The notes below the pieces were generated by a model. The model was not told the DNA's origin and made no database searches. It was given only the letters and a program-made list of their open reading frames with translations. Made by a program: the position numbers and the translations under genes. Shown here piece by piece: positions 44,301 to 53,624 of a stretch of DNA of 64,000 bases; positions within the stretch are counted from its first letter, which is position 1; each line of letters opens with the position of its first letter. The stretch spans positions 496,001 to 560,000 of the forward strand of contig CANXME010002590.1 of the NCBI GenBank assembly GCA_948144175.1, written 5' to 3'. Source of the DNA: Closterium sp. NIES-65. Its lineage: Eukaryota; Streptophyta; Zygnematophyceae; Desmidiales; Closteriaceae.

Positions 44301-45212
44301 GCCAGTCCTACTGTCACGCGTCTCCTTGCTACTGGCGTCACTGACCCTTCTTTCGAGTCTTCTGCTGCGTCTGCCCTGGTTGCTGAGCTCGTCGACTTTG
44401 CTGCTCGCTGTGGTCTAGACTACGCTGCTAGTCTTGTCGCTGAGTCTGAGTCTGTCTGTCCTCCGTCCGTCAGGGGTGCGTGTGCCCTTGGCACGGACGT
44501 CCTTGAGGACAGGCAGGAGGAGTTTCAGTGCTTGGCTGCCGCTTCACCTCATCTCACGTCTGTACTGCTAGCCCCTGAGGGAGACCCGGATGCACTAGAC
44601 ATCCCGACTCCGCGCTCTTACGCGGAGGCGATAGAGGGTCCCTACTCCTCTCAGTGGCAGGCAGCTATGGATGCAGAGATGGCTTCCTGGAACTCCACAG
44701 GCACCTACATTGACGCTGTCCCCCCTCCTGGGGCGAACATCGTCAGTGGCATGTGGATCTTCAGGGTGAAGCAGCCGCCGGGTTCTCCGCGTGTCTTCAA
44801 GGCGCGTTACGTGGCTCGTGGCTTCAGTCAGCGGCAGGGAGTTGACTACTTTCAGACCTTCTCCCCCACCCCGAAGATGACCACTCTTCGGGTACTCCTG
44901 CACGTTGCTGCTCACCGGGACTACGAGCTTCACTCTCTCGACTTCAGCACTGCTTTCTTGCAGGGCAGCCTGCATGAGGAGATCTGGCTGCGTCGCCCAC
45001 CTGGCTTCATTGGGTCTTTCCCTCCTGGTACCCAGTGGAGCCTCCGGCGTCCAGTCTACGGTCTCCGCCAGGCGCCACGTGAGTGGCACGACACACTGAG
45101 GACCACGCTGGCGGCACTTGGGTTTGCTCCTTCTACTGACGACCCGTCGCTGTTTCTGCGCACCGACACTTCTCTGCCGCCGTTCTACATCTCTGACTGG
45201 TTAGTTTTTTGA
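41193..45212 (+). CDS. C4 pol: Cys/His cluster, protease, integrase, hinge, partial RT
   Basis: 1339 codons in the frame that follows the G run. Homology starts after the glycines: CTYVIRTGDRTGQPCGGPH cluster, protease DSGAS at D151, then the pre-integrase finger (HRLGHPSV ... CLPCVEG). The integrase triad is D367 (MDVWGP), D436 (LHSDRGGEF) and E472 (NGVAERRI), spaced D-x35-E. A long repeat hinge follows, then RT from MDAEMASWNSTGTY through LDFSTAFLQG to LPPFYI. The true element ends there: the last seven codons (SDWLVF and stop) are read from foreign DNA, so YVDD and RNase H are missing. The nominal ATG is not a real start; expression would be as a Gag-Pol fusion. Confidence 0.9.
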   Translation: MVLSARGGGGGGGGGLSCTYVIRTGDRTGQPCGGPHATQRCFARLSDAWRVQFPQATELPRWLDLLKKGIDIYALDFDAILSAMYVMSTSGEGSEYLSVPPDPGIKTSASAAPGTHVSATPGAGEAAALGACVSPPPGTVSTAALHTFTLDSGASRCFFCDRTALEPLARPVAVSLADPSGGPVIATSSTVLPCPAVPSGTLSGLHLPSFSTNLVAGSALQDGGVHQFTPAYERVTHCTCARTGPHLATFTRQPGSDLYTLTTASPQVAASASAFASASGQLSAPCSCRSLAHETVLWHHRLGHPSVQRLRAMHSRYLVSGLPRVLPPLPPSPAPPCLPCVEGRQRAAPHSSSFPPTTAPLQTLHMDVWGPARVRGQGQERYFLIFVDDYSRYTTVFPLHTKGEVPDVLIPWICRARLQLSERFRSEFPVLRLHSDRGGEFSSDLLAAYCAEHGIEQSFTLPASPQQNGVAERRIGLVMEVARTSLIHAAAPHFLWPFAVRYAAHQLNLSPRVSLPETSPTLLWTGEVGDASRFRVWGSRAFVRDSSADKLSSRAVPCVFLGFVSDAPGWQFYHAISRRVLPSQDVTFDESVPYYRLFPYRTSPLPPPPLFLAPGAAVVDPLPPQDAAPSGVSQVDPVEPVEVAVDSRPAGSAEPGGAGPGGADSGGAEPGGADSGGAEPGVTDTGGVEPGGAVPGGAEPGGTAPGGPPPGRDLSSEQLREWYLQYCSLRRGTSGTRRATETGAGTSPSCRELPSRERIREWYERRCTLRSGAPRLTDPAAASAADPGVGAAAGAADPGVGAAAGAADPGVGAAAGAEDPGVGAAAGAADPGVGAAAGADDPGVGAATGAEDPGNGGAAGTADPGVGAAAGAEDPGVGAVTGAEGPGVGVPAGATDSGVGTAAGGTSVVPAVSGVAARPQPYFVLLLQQVLGLSPPPGPPPPLVCPQLVQSLPAPSPYSGPTDGLPERREPASRPASPVRPASTGARSSRPRPPPAPGTHRMSLRPSTAPLRAPLPSPPASSLPALADPESDSLRAASPTVTRLLATGVTDPSFESSAASALVAELVDFAARCGLDYAASLVAESESVCPPSVRGACALGTDVLEDRQEEFQCLAAASPHLTSVLLAPEGDPDALDIPTPRSYAEAIEGPYSSQWQAAMDAEMASWNSTGTYIDAVPPPGANIVSGMWIFRVKQPPGSPRVFKARYVARGFSQRQGVDYFQTFSPTPKMTTLRVLLHVAAHRDYELHSLDFSTAFLQGSLHEEIWLRRPPGFIGSFPPGTQWSLRRPVYGLRQAPREWHDTLRTTLAALGFAPSTDDPSLFLRTDTSLPPFYISDWLVF
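41209..41233 (+). repeat. 25-base G homopolymer at the gag/pol register change
   Basis: Uninterrupted G run in the Gly codons just before the Cys/His cluster. C1 has the same place encoded by a short GGG in one frame. The run length decides whether gag and pol are in register. It could be a length mutation, or a slippage site. Confidence 0.9.
43149..43905 (+). repeat. C4 hinge minisatellites: (EPGGA)n and (DPGVGAAAGA)n
   Basis: 43149-43320 holds about eleven 15-bp units encoding Glu-Pro-Gly-Gly-Ala or Asp-Ser-Gly-Gly-Ala. 43542-43905 holds about eleven 30-bp units (gcggacccgggcgttggagc plus ten bases) encoding a ten-residue Asp-Pro-Gly-Val-Gly-Ala-rich repeat. Both unit lengths are multiples of three. 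The second array is unique to C4 in this window. Confidence 0.9.
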
Positions 45213-45623
45213 CCAATCCCCAGATTCCAACCCAGCATCGGTTCCCCACATTTCCCAACACCAGGTTCATTGAACCTGGTTAAGTAGTCGGAATGTTACA
45301 CGCCCTCCTGCGCCCTTAGCCTCCCCGCCCGCCCTCCGCTTCCTTTCTTTGAAACCCCTTCCTCACACTATCACAGTTTCTCATGCTTGAAGTCTTCCTT
45401 GTAGTTGTGGGACATTTGTGGCATCCCGTGCCGAAATCCTTACTTCATTATCATGGCTGACATAATGCATCAAGCAGACATTGGGATGCTTCATCACATT
45501 GTTGCAGCCATCCGCCGCGACTATGACTATTTTCTCCCCTTGTTTTACAAGTGACACTAGGTTGTGGGTTGTTTATTAGTTGGGCATGTCTATAGGAAAC
45601 GGGTGCCATTGCTGTTACGTGAT
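45191..45623. other. Unassigned DNA after C4 break, left flank of C5
   Basis: About 430 bp with no recognisable gene. It contains a perfect 19-bp palindrome (ccaggttca-t-tgaacctgg, 45261-45279). Its continuation after C5 is 53048 onward. Confidence 0.6.
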
Positions 45624-45628
45624 CTTAT

Positions 45629-45750
45629 TGTGAAAAGTAGAACGAGAATGGATTGACTAAGGAATGGAAGTGATACAAATATGCAACCCTAGAAATGTGT
45701 ACCCCATATAGACTACCCCACTATAGCCTACACAATATTATAATTTGACA
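45629..45750 (-). repeat. C5 3' LTR
   Basis: 122 bp; in element sense TGTCAAATTATAATATTG...CTTTTCACA. Target duplication CTTAT at 45624-45628. Confidence 0.92.
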
Positions 45751-45961
45751 CACCCCCATTGGCAAAGTGGGGGATAACAAGGGGTCACAAGACCAGTCAA
45801 GCAAAGCAGACAAAGCTCAGGGTGGATCACAACGTCACCACACAGTCCGAGCACAAGGTCAAGGCCACAAGGCCAGTTCACATGCAGGAGTACACATATA
45901 TATAAGGCTAAACAAGAAAGAGCAGGTATATATATATATATATGGAAGGGTACAAGCAAGG

Positions 45962-47070
45962 TCAAGTGGTGAGCAAGTGAGGCAAGACAGGCACAAGACC
46001 CACCTGAGTGCAGAAGCGCTGATGATCACAAGGCGGAAGTGCCTTGGTGAAAACATCAGCAGCGTTGGCCTCAGAGGCCACGTACGCAAGTCGCAACTGA
46101 CCACGCTGCTGCAACTCACAAGCAAGAAAGTAGCGAAGAGCAATGTGCTTCGTTCTGTGCTCCAGGCGCTGCTCCCAACACAAGGCCAGCATGGCCTTGT
46201 TGTCTACGTACAACACTGGAGGAGAACGAGGCGGCTCTCCTAGGTCAGTCAGCAGGTAGGTGAGCTAGCGAAGCTCCTGTGCAGCCATGGCCCCGGCGTA
46301 GATCTCAGCCTCACAACTGGAACCGAGAACAGAAGACGAGCGAGTAGCCCGCCACGAAACAGAGCCGGAACCAAGACTGAAGGTGTAACCCTGTGACGAC
46401 CGCTGCGTAGCCTGGTCGTCAGCCCAAGAAGCATCCGCTTGCCCAGTGAGGACCACAGGACTCCGCCCTCCAAGCACTAGCCCCATGCCCGACATACTGC
46501 ACAAGTAGCGCAACACCCTCTTCGCTGCAGCCATGTGCTCTGCTCTGTGTCTCCTAGGAGCAACGTGCGTGCAAAAATGCTAAGAGGGTATGCAAGGTCA
46601 GGTCGTGTGCAGGTCATCAGGTACATGAGACAGCCAACAAGCTCTGGGTACGGGCCACTCGACTCTACGGACTCATCCGACGGCAGAGCTAAGAGCGAGT
46701 GGCGAGTAAATAGAGGAGTGGCCAGAGGCGAGGAGTACGTGAAGCCGAAGCGCTGAAGGACCTACTGCACCATGTGTGACTGAGTCTAGGTAATGGTGCG
46801 GCGTGCTCTGTCCCGGGTGATCTGCAAGCCAAGGTAGCTGCGCAGCTCACCCAAGTCTGTGCACGTGTGTCTCTTCTGCAGCTCGGACTTCACATGGGCG
46901 AGTCCAGCAGTGTCAGCTGTGGCAAAGACCAAGTCGTCGACGTACACGAGGATGTAGAACGGCGGACGAGAGGTTTCGGTGCGCAGAAACAACGACGGGT
47001 TGGCAGTAGAGGGAGCAAACCCAAGAGCCGCAAGCGTAGTCCTCACTGTGTCGTGCCACTCACGTGGTGC
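45962..47070 (-). pseudogene. C5 RT C-terminal part and RNase H
   Basis: Pieces 46786-47046 (YVDD in FYILVYVDDLVF, then LRSYLGLQITRDRARRTIT), 46265-46534 (TGQADASWADDQATQ ... CEAEIYAGAMAAQELR) and 45962-46216 (YVDNKAMLALCWEQ ... ADVFTKALPPCDHQ). A stop follows TIT at 46787, a CAG-to-TAG change is at 46762-46764, and one base is missing near 46560. A stop after QELR at 46262 separates the last two pieces, which share a frame. RNase H acidic residues are otherwise conserved. Confidence 0.88.
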
Positions 47071-49869
47071 CTAGCGGAGACCGTAGACTGGCCGTCGGAG
47101 GCTCCACTGGGTGCCAGGAGGGAAAGTCCCAGTGAAGCCAAGTGGACGTGGCAGCCAGATCTCCCCATGCAGGCTACCCTGCAAGAAAGCAGTCCTGAAG
47201 TCAAGGGAGTGAAGCTCGTAGTCACGCTGAGCGGCTATGTGTAGCAGCACCCAAAGAGTGGTCATCTTCCGGGTGGGAGAGAAGGTCTGAAAGTAGTCAA
47301 CTCCCTGCCGCTGACTGAAGCCACAAGCCACGTACCGCGCCTTGAAGACAGGCGGAGAGCCCGGCGGCCGCTTCACCCTGAAAATCCTCATGCCACTGAC
47401 GATGTTCGCCCCACGAGGAGGAACCCCGTCAACGTAGGTGCCTGTGGACTTCCAGGAAGCCATCTCTGCGTCCATAGCTGCCTGCCACTGAGAGGAGTAG
47501 GGACCCTCTATCGCCTCCGCGTAAGAGCGCAGAGACGGGATGTCTAGTGCATCCGGGTCTCCCTCAGGGGTAAGCAGTACGGACGCGAGATGAGGTAAAG
47601 CAGCAGCCAGACATTGGAAATCCTCCTGCGTGTCCTCAAGGACGTCCGTGCCAAGAGCACACTCACCCCTGACGGACGGAGGACAGACAGACGCAGACTC
47701 AGCAAGAAGACTAGCAGCGTAGTCTAGACGACAGCGAGCAGCAAATTCGACGAGCTCAGCAACAAGAGCAGACGCAGCAGTGGACTCAAAAGAGGGGTCA
47801 GTGACGACAGTAGCAAGGAGACGCGTGACGGTAGGATAGGCAGCACGAAAAGAGTCCGACTCTGGGTCGGCAAGAGCAGGAAGAGAGGACTCAGAAGGAG
47901 AAGGCAAAGGGACACGCAGAGGAGTAGTGGACGGACGCAGAGACATCCGGTGCGTGCCAGGGACAGGAGGAGGATGCTGACGCGAACCGGGACCACAAGT
48001 GCAAGCAGCACAAACAGGCGACGCGGGACGAGACGCAAGCTCACGATGCTCAGCAAGACCTCCCGTGGGACTAGTGTAGGGAGACGGAGCAGGCAGTGGG
48101 GAGGCCGGCGGTATCTGTGACTGTGACTGGACAGGCGGTGGACACTCTAAGGGAGGAGGAAGACCAAGAACCTGCTGAAGGAGCGGAACAAAGTACGGGC
48201 GAGGCCGTGCGGCGACTCCAGACACAGCACGGACAGCACCAGCACCCCCAGTGGCAGCACCAGCGCCAAGAGCACCTCTAGCTCCAGTACCTCCAGCAGC
48301 ACCAGCAGCACCCGCAGCAGGACCGCCGCTAGGACTAACAGCAGTGGCCTCAGCGCCGACACCCACAGCAGCTCCGACTCCAGTCGCACTCGAAGGCCCA
48401 GCAGCTCTAGCACTCCCAGGGCTAGCACCTCCGAGACCGGCTGCACCAGCACCCTCAGCAGCCGAAGAAGCACCAGCTCCAGCAGTACACCTCCAGCGCC
48501 GGGCAAACCACTCGCACAGCTCCCGTGGAGAGAGCGGCTCCCGCCGAGACGAAGCACCCTGAGAAACTCCAGGCCGAGCGCTGCCAGACGCCACACGCGC
48601 AGGTCCAGCGGCCGCTGGCTCCGCACCACCAGGCTCAGTAGCTCCAGGCGCAGCACCCCCAGGCTCAACACCCCCAGTCGTAGCACCCCCGTGCTCAGCG
48701 ACCCCAGTCGCAGGACCCCCAGGCTCAGCACCCCCAGTCGTAGCACCCCCAGGCTCAGCACCCCCAGTCGCAGCACCCCCAGACTCAGCACCCCCAGGCT
48801 CAGCACCTTCGCGTGCAGCACCTCTAGAGTCAGCACCCCCAAGCTCAGCACCCGCAGCAGTACCAGAGTCACCAACAACCTTGATTGGCTCGAGTGCGTC
48901 TACCTGGGACACACCTGAAGGGGCAGGACCCTGAGGGGGGAGGGGGTCTACCGGGGGGGGACCTGGCACAAGAAAGTGCGGTGGCGGGGGGAGGGAAGGA
49001 GTGCGGTAAAGGAAGAGGCGGTAGTAGGGGACTGACTTGTCGAACGTGACGTCCTGGGAGGACAGAACACGACGAGAGGTGGGGTGGAAGAACTGCCACC
49101 CTGGCGCGTCAGGGGGGAAGCCAAGAAAGACACAGGGAGCAATACGAGGGGACAGCTTGTCCGCAGACAAGTCGCGGACAAACGCCCGAGATCCCCAGAC
49201 ATGGAACGCAGATGCATCGCCGACCTTCCCCGTCCACAGCAAGGCTGGGGAGGTCTCCGGCTTGGAGACCCTGGGGTGAAGGTTGATCTGATGCGCCGCG
49301 TACCGAACCGCAAGCGGCCACAGAAAATGGGGGGCAGCCGCATGCATCATGGACGTACGAGCGACGTCCATGACCATGCCAATGCGGCGCTCAGCAATCC
49401 CATTTTGCTGTGGATAGTCCGGAAGCGTAAAGGTCTGGCGGATGCCTCGCGCACGATAGTAGGCTCGCAGAAGGCGAGAGGAGAACTCTCCGCCTCGGTC
49501 AGAGTGCAGACGCAGAACAGGAAAGTCCGAGCCGAAGCTCCTCCTGAGTAGAAGACGAGCTGCGCGGATCCAGACGATCAACACCTCAGCGACATCACTC
49601 TTGCTACGCAAGGGGAAGACTGAGGTGTAACGCGAGTAGTCATCAACCACCAGCAGGAAGTAGCGCTCGTGACCCTGTCCACGGACGCGGGCTGGGCCCC
49701 ACACGTCCATGTGAAGCGTCTTTAGCGGGGCCTCTGTCGGGGGAAATTGAGAGGAGTGAGGGGAAGCCCGGAGCCGCCCCTCGACACAGGGGACACAGGA
49801 AGGACCAGGCCCGCGAGGAAGGGGAGGGAGGGACCGAGGAAGACCAGAGACAAGGACACGGGAAGCCAT
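47071..49869 (-). CDS. C5 integrase, hinge and RT N-terminal half
   Basis: 932 open codons. Integrase: pre-integrase Cys pair CVPCVEG, MDVWGP, VVDDYSRY, LHSDRGGEFSS and QQNGIAERRI give the D, D-x35-E triad. The hinge carries EPGGA-type arrays at 48650-48860, the SPRELCEWFARRW block and the PRPYFVPLLQQVLGLPPP block. RT runs from MDAEMASWKSTGTY through LDFRTAFLQGSLHGEIW to RRPVYGLR, where TAG (47071-47073) replaces CAG. Same frame as the protease piece upstream, separated by a Trp-to-TAG change near 49913. Confidence 0.9.
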   Translation of the reverse strand: MASRVLVSGLPRSLPPLPRGPGPSCVPCVEGRLRASPHSSQFPPTEAPLKTLHMDVWGPARVRGQGHERYFLLVVDDYSRYTSVFPLRSKSDVAEVLIVWIRAARLLLRRSFGSDFPVLRLHSDRGGEFSSRLLRAYYRARGIRQTFTLPDYPQQNGIAERRIGMVMDVARTSMMHAAAPHFLWPLAVRYAAHQINLHPRVSKPETSPALLWTGKVGDASAFHVWGSRAFVRDLSADKLSPRIAPCVFLGFPPDAPGWQFFHPTSRRVLSSQDVTFDKSVPYYRLFLYRTPSLPPPPHFLVPGPPPVDPLPPQGPAPSGVSQVDALEPIKVVGDSGTAAGAELGGADSRGAAREGAEPGGAESGGAATGGAEPGGATTGGAEPGGPATGVAEHGGATTGGVEPGGAAPGATEPGGAEPAAAGPARVASGSARPGVSQGASSRREPLSPRELCEWFARRWRCTAGAGASSAAEGAGAAGLGGASPGSARAAGPSSATGVGAAVGVGAEATAVSPSGGPAAGAAGAAGGTGARGALGAGAATGGAGAVRAVSGVAARPRPYFVPLLQQVLGLPPPLECPPPVQSQSQIPPASPLPAPSPYTSPTGGLAEHRELASRPASPVCAACTCGPGSRQHPPPVPGTHRMSLRPSTTPLRVPLPSPSESSLPALADPESDSFRAAYPTVTRLLATVVTDPSFESTAASALVAELVEFAARCRLDYAASLLAESASVCPPSVRGECALGTDVLEDTQEDFQCLAAALPHLASVLLTPEGDPDALDIPSLRSYAEAIEGPYSSQWQAAMDAEMASWKSTGTYVDGVPPRGANIVSGMRIFRVKRPPGSPPVFKARYVACGFSQRQGVDYFQTFSPTRKMTTLWVLLHIAAQRDYELHSLDFRTAFLQGSLHGEIWLPRPLGFTGTFPPGTQWSLRRPVYGLR

Positions 49870-51898
49870 GCCTCGGAGACGAGGCAGGGAGGGGTGACCA
49901 AGACGGTGGGGCTAGAGGAGAGTCTCGTGAGACAGGAGGCGACACGAGCAGGGGGCAGACTCAGGACCAGACCTGGACGCTGCAGCAAACACCTGACCCG
50001 ACGCAGCTATCTGGCTAGACGCAGGGACAGGAGGAGACGCAGTGGTTAGTGTGTACAGGCTTGACCCCGGCCGACGTGTAAACGTGGCCAGGTGTCAGCC
50101 TGTTCAAGCATGCGTGTAGTGTGTCACCCGCTGACTCGCAGGAGTGAAATAGTGAACCCTCGTATCCTGCAGGTCAGCACCACTCACCAAGTTCGTAGAG
50201 AACGAGGGGAGGTAAAGACCAGACAAGGTGCCAGAGGGGGCAGCCGGACACAGGAGGACAGTGGAGAAGTGAGAGAGGACAGGACCCCCAGAGGGGTCTG
50301 CCAAGGAGAGTGCAACCGGCCGACCAAGCGGCGTGAGAGTGGTGCAGTCTCGAAAGAAGGAGCGAGAGGCCCCTGAGTCAAGTGTGAAGGTGAGGGAGGC
50401 CGAAGCCGACGTGGTACCTGAGAGTGCAGACTCACCAGCACCTGAGGGCGCGGACGCACTTGCACCTAGAGCAGCAGCCTCACCAGCACCTAGAGCAGCA
50501 GTACCAATGCCTGGGCCGGGCGGGAAACACCGGTAACAGTCACCCTCATCACTAATAGTCACAGCATACATGGCAGCAAGGATAGCATCAAAGTCAAGAT
50601 CAAAGATAGCTACGCCTGCCCTAGACAGCTCTCCCCAGCGGGGGATCTCACTAGCCTCCGCGAACTGCTGACGCCAAGCGTCCGTCAGGCGGCCAAAGCA
50701 GCGCTGGGTGGGGTGAGCACCCCCACACTGCTCACTTGCACGGTTGCCGGAGCGAAGGACATAGGTGCACGGGCCAAAACCCCCACCATGCTGACGCTGC
50801 GTGTACCACTCACGGAGCTGCTGAGGAGGGGGGATGTCCCAAGAACGCTGCTTCTGCTGGCGCTGACCACCCCCGGAGCCGCTCCGCTGCGAAGCACCAC
50901 CCCAAACAGCTCCACCTCCTCCACCACCGCCGCCTCCACCTCCGCCACCACCGCCGCCTCCGCTCCCACCGCTACCGCCACCGCCGTCTCCGCCTCCGCT
51001 GCTGCCACCGCCACCGCCACCCCCGCCACCACTCCCACCGCCACCCCCACTCCCTCCGCCGCCTCCACCACCACCTTCACCACCCCCGCTAGCTCCACCC
51101 GCGCCCTTGCCCCCCTTGCCCTTGCCAGAGCGGCGTCTCTCGCTAGGGGCAGACGCCGCACCGACCGACTCAAGACCAACGAGGTCGGCCGCAGCAGCAG
51201 AGGCGACAGAGGGCAACAGAGGGGAAGGGGAACACCACTCAAAGATGGGGGTGCGAGGGTCACCACGAGAGGCTCCCACAGCGACTATGCTCTTCTCCGC
51301 TGCTAGGAGGGCCTTCTCAAGGAGGTCAACAGTGAGAGTGGTGGGACAGACTAAGAGGAAGTGGTCCCTGACTACTCGAAGGGAGTCAGGGAGGCGGGTG
51401 ACTATATAATAGAGAGTGATGTACATGGGGGGGGGGGTTCTTGGCGCAGAACTCAGCAGGAAGCGCAGCGCGGTAGCGAGTATCACTAGTGCGGAGGTGC
51501 GTAATGAGGTCAGCGACTGTGGGAAAGGCAGCAAGGTCAGGGAAGAGGTACGGTAGCATGAGGCGGCTCAGTGCAGCAGTGGCAGGGGAAGAGTAGCGTG
51601 CAACTACAGCGTCGTACAAGGTCTGAGCACTCTTGTACTGACTAAAGTGCGCGCGCTCAGTGGTAGGCAGGTGGCGACACACAGCAAGACGTGCAACAGC
51701 ATCGCGAGTGGCCCACTGGGAGCAAACAGTTGCGTCGGCATTGGCAGCAGGGGCAGGGGAAGCACCAGAGGTGAGGTCAAAGAGGGAAAGACTGTCTGCC
51801 CTATCGCGCTGTAGGAAAAGCTGCAGGTCATCCACCCAAACCTCAAAGTCAATGGCTCGACCCTCAGCGTCAAAAGCAAGAACACTGGGGGTAGCCAT
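49870..51898 (-). pseudogene. C5 gag and protease
   Basis: ATG at 51898 (MATPSVLAFDAEGRAIDFEV). The gag frame 51386-51898 (170 codons) ends early because the Pro-codon C run has 11 bases (51427-51437 on plus). The rest is in frame 50104-51534 (476 codons): VVRDHFLLVCPTTLTVDLLEKALLAAEK, the glycine tract (about 50905-51095), the Cys/His cluster CTYVLRSGNRASEQCGGAH and the protease DSGASRSFFRDC. A TGA at 50104-50106 stands where sister copies have an Arg or Lys codon. Confidence 0.9.
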
Positions 51899-52925
51899 GA
51901 CAGTAGTGGACTAGCAGTACCAACTGTAGGACAGGGGCAGTGCAGTGACAGAAGCGCTGCTCTCACCAGGCAGGGCGGGTCGGGCAGCCCAGCGGTACAG
52001 CAGCAACTGCGGCTCCGTGGCACCAGCGGCTCGGCTCCTCAGGCGGCTCGGGCGGCTCAGGCGGCTCGGGTGGCTCGGGCGGCTCGGCCGGCTCGGGCTG
52101 GTCGGGCGGCTCGGGCGGCTTAGGAGAGTCGGGCGGCTCGGGCAGCTCGGGCAGGTCGGGCGGCTCGGGAGGCTCATGCGGTTCAAGCAGCTCTGGCGGC
52201 GCGGGCGGGGTAGGGCGGCAGGGCCGCTGGTGCGAGGGGCGGCTGGGCCGCTGAGAAGGGCGGCGAGGCTGCTTAGTAGGGCGGCGGGGCCACTGAGGAG
52301 AAGGGCGGCGGGGCCGCTGAGTAGAAGGGCGGCGGGGCCGCTGAGTAGGGCGGCGGGGCCGCTGAGGAGAAGGGCAGTGGGGCCGCTGGGTAGGGCGGCA
52401 GGGCCACTTAGGAGAAGGGCGGCGTGGCCGCTGAGTAGAAGGGCGGCGGGACCGCTGAGTAGGGCGGCGCGGCCGCTGAGGAGAAGGGCGGCGGGGCCGC
52501 TGATGAGAAGGGTAGCGGGGCCGCTGAGTAGGGCGGCGGGGCCGCAGCGAGGAGCGGCGAGGCCGCGGAGATGGGCAGCGGGGCCGCGGAGACGGGCAGC
52601 GGGGCCGCAATGTGGGGCGACGGGGCCGCTGAGAAGGGTGACGGGGCCGCTAAGACAGGCGGCGGGGCCGCATGAAAGGGCAGCGGGGACAAATCGTAAG
52701 GCGGCGGGACCGCTAGGGGAAGGGGCCGCTAGGGCGATAGGGCGATAGGACCGCTAGGGCGATAGGGTCGCTAGGTCGTAGGGGCCACTAGGGCGACTCG
52801 GCGAGGTGAGAGCCCGGAGCGCGACTCGGGCGGAGCGCGCTTCAGGCAGGAGAAAAAAAAAAAAAGTGAAACTCGATGTGGTGGGCCCTAGGCACAGTTC
52901 CCAAGGGGGGACCTGCTCGATACCA
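51899..52925 (-). repeat. C5 GC-rich leader and primer site
   Basis: 52025-52170 gcggctcggg-type units; 52200-52560 an array of agaagggcggcggggccgct-type units; then primer site and an imperfect hairpin next to the LTR (52896-52915), preceded by an A-rich tract (52850-52865). Confidence 0.85.
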
Positions 52926-53042
52926 TGTGTAGAATGAGAATGGATTGACTAAGGAATGGAAGTGATACAAATATGCAACCCTAGAAATGTGTACCCCATA
53001 TTGACTACCCCACTATAGCCTACACAATATTATAATTTGACA
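52926..53042 (-). repeat. C5 5' LTR
   Basis: 117 bp, lacking aaaag relative to the 3' LTR. Target duplication CTTAT at 53043-53047. Confidence 0.92.
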
Positions 53043-53047
53043 CTTAT

Positions 53048-53385
53048 AAGAGTGCATTGTTATGACTCATCTACGCTACCCAATTTAACGTATTTTGTTT
53101 CCGGTGCCCAAGTGGCGGCGCTTGAGCATCGGTCCGTCCTCAATATCACCAATACAGGAGCAATTTATACTAATATGCATTCTTTCCCACCCCACCCTAG
53201 TCCCTCCCTCCCTCCACCCTACCCATCGCGACCCCTACCCACAACACGTCCCCTCTCCCAATGAATTATTTTCTTGCTTCATACCAAAGCAGTATCGAAC
53301 TCGGACTTTATTAACCCTGACTTTTTGTGGTTGCAGACAAGGTGGGGGACCTGCAGCTGAATGTTATTCGACCATACATCGAGTG
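53048..53385. other. Unassigned flank between C5 and TRIM
   Basis: Old flank continuing from 45623. It has a pyrimidine-rich stretch (ccctccctccctcc-like, 53200-53250) and a splice-acceptor-like tttttgtggttgcag at 53322-53336. No coding homology is seen. Confidence 0.5.
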
Positions 53386-53390
53386 ATATC

Positions 53391-53531
53391 TGTCAGTAGA
53401 GCTGCACTGTGAGATCCCCGATTGATCCTAGGGGGGTTACAAGCGTGTTCGCATGGGGGGTTATGGGCGCACGGACCCGCTATACAAACAAGCCCCTTTA
53501 CCCCAATGGTCTAGCGGTTGGGATTCTAACA
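53391..53531 (+). repeat. TRIM 5' LTR
   Basis: 141 bp, TG...CA. Its last 25 bases contain an RNA polymerase III A-box-like sequence. Confidence 0.92.
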
Positions 53532-53561
53532 TGGTATCAGAGCGGTCTCGGGTTCGAATCC
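53507..53561 (+). promoter_or_regulatory. TRIM primer site inside a tRNA-type pol III promoter
   Basis: TGGTCTAGCGGT (53507-53518) fits the A box and closely resembles the D-arm region of eukaryotic Glu tRNA. GGTTCGAATCC (53551-53561) is a perfect B box. The spacing of about 32 bases is tRNA-like. The primer site TGGTATCAGAGC (53532-53543) lies between them, so the A box is in the LTR and the B box in the internal region. There is no matching acceptor stem, so this is not a tRNA gene. Confidence 0.6.
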
Positions 53562-53624
53562 CAATGTATGCACATGCAGGCTGTTGTCATTGTGCTCAAT
53601 CCTGGACCTCCCAGTGTGGGGGGT

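Larger units (their letters stand above)
39180..45190 (+). mobile_element. Copia element C4, 3'-truncated
   Basis: Plus-strand Copia element: 5' LTR (39180-39305), primer site, GC-rich leader, gag, and pol up to the middle of RT. It stops at the FYI codons just before YVDD (about 45190) and runs into unrelated DNA; no RNase H or 3' LTR is present. Gag groups with C3. Except for the gag/pol G-run and the truncation, the coding region is open over more than 5 kb, the best-preserved Copia coding region here. Confidence 0.92.
45629..53042 (-). mobile_element. Copia element C5, full length
   Basis: 7414-bp minus-strand Copia element. LTRs are 122 bp (45629-45750) and 117 bp (52926-53042); they differ by a 5-bp indel and about two substitutions. 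CTTAT is duplicated at 45624-45628 and 53043-53047. All domains are present. Damage: an 11-base G run (10 in C1) shifts gag near 51430. Stops lie at 50104-50106, near 49913, at 47071-47073 and at 46762-46764 and 46787, with a frameshift near 46560. Confidence 0.95.

Noticed and set aside
53322-53340. Host exon with splice acceptor
   Set aside because: A pyrimidine tract and AG alone are not enough; no coding homology follows.
53495-53575. tRNA gene
   Set aside because: A and B boxes are good, but there is no acceptor stem and one half lies in an LTR with a target-site boundary; it belongs to the TRIM.
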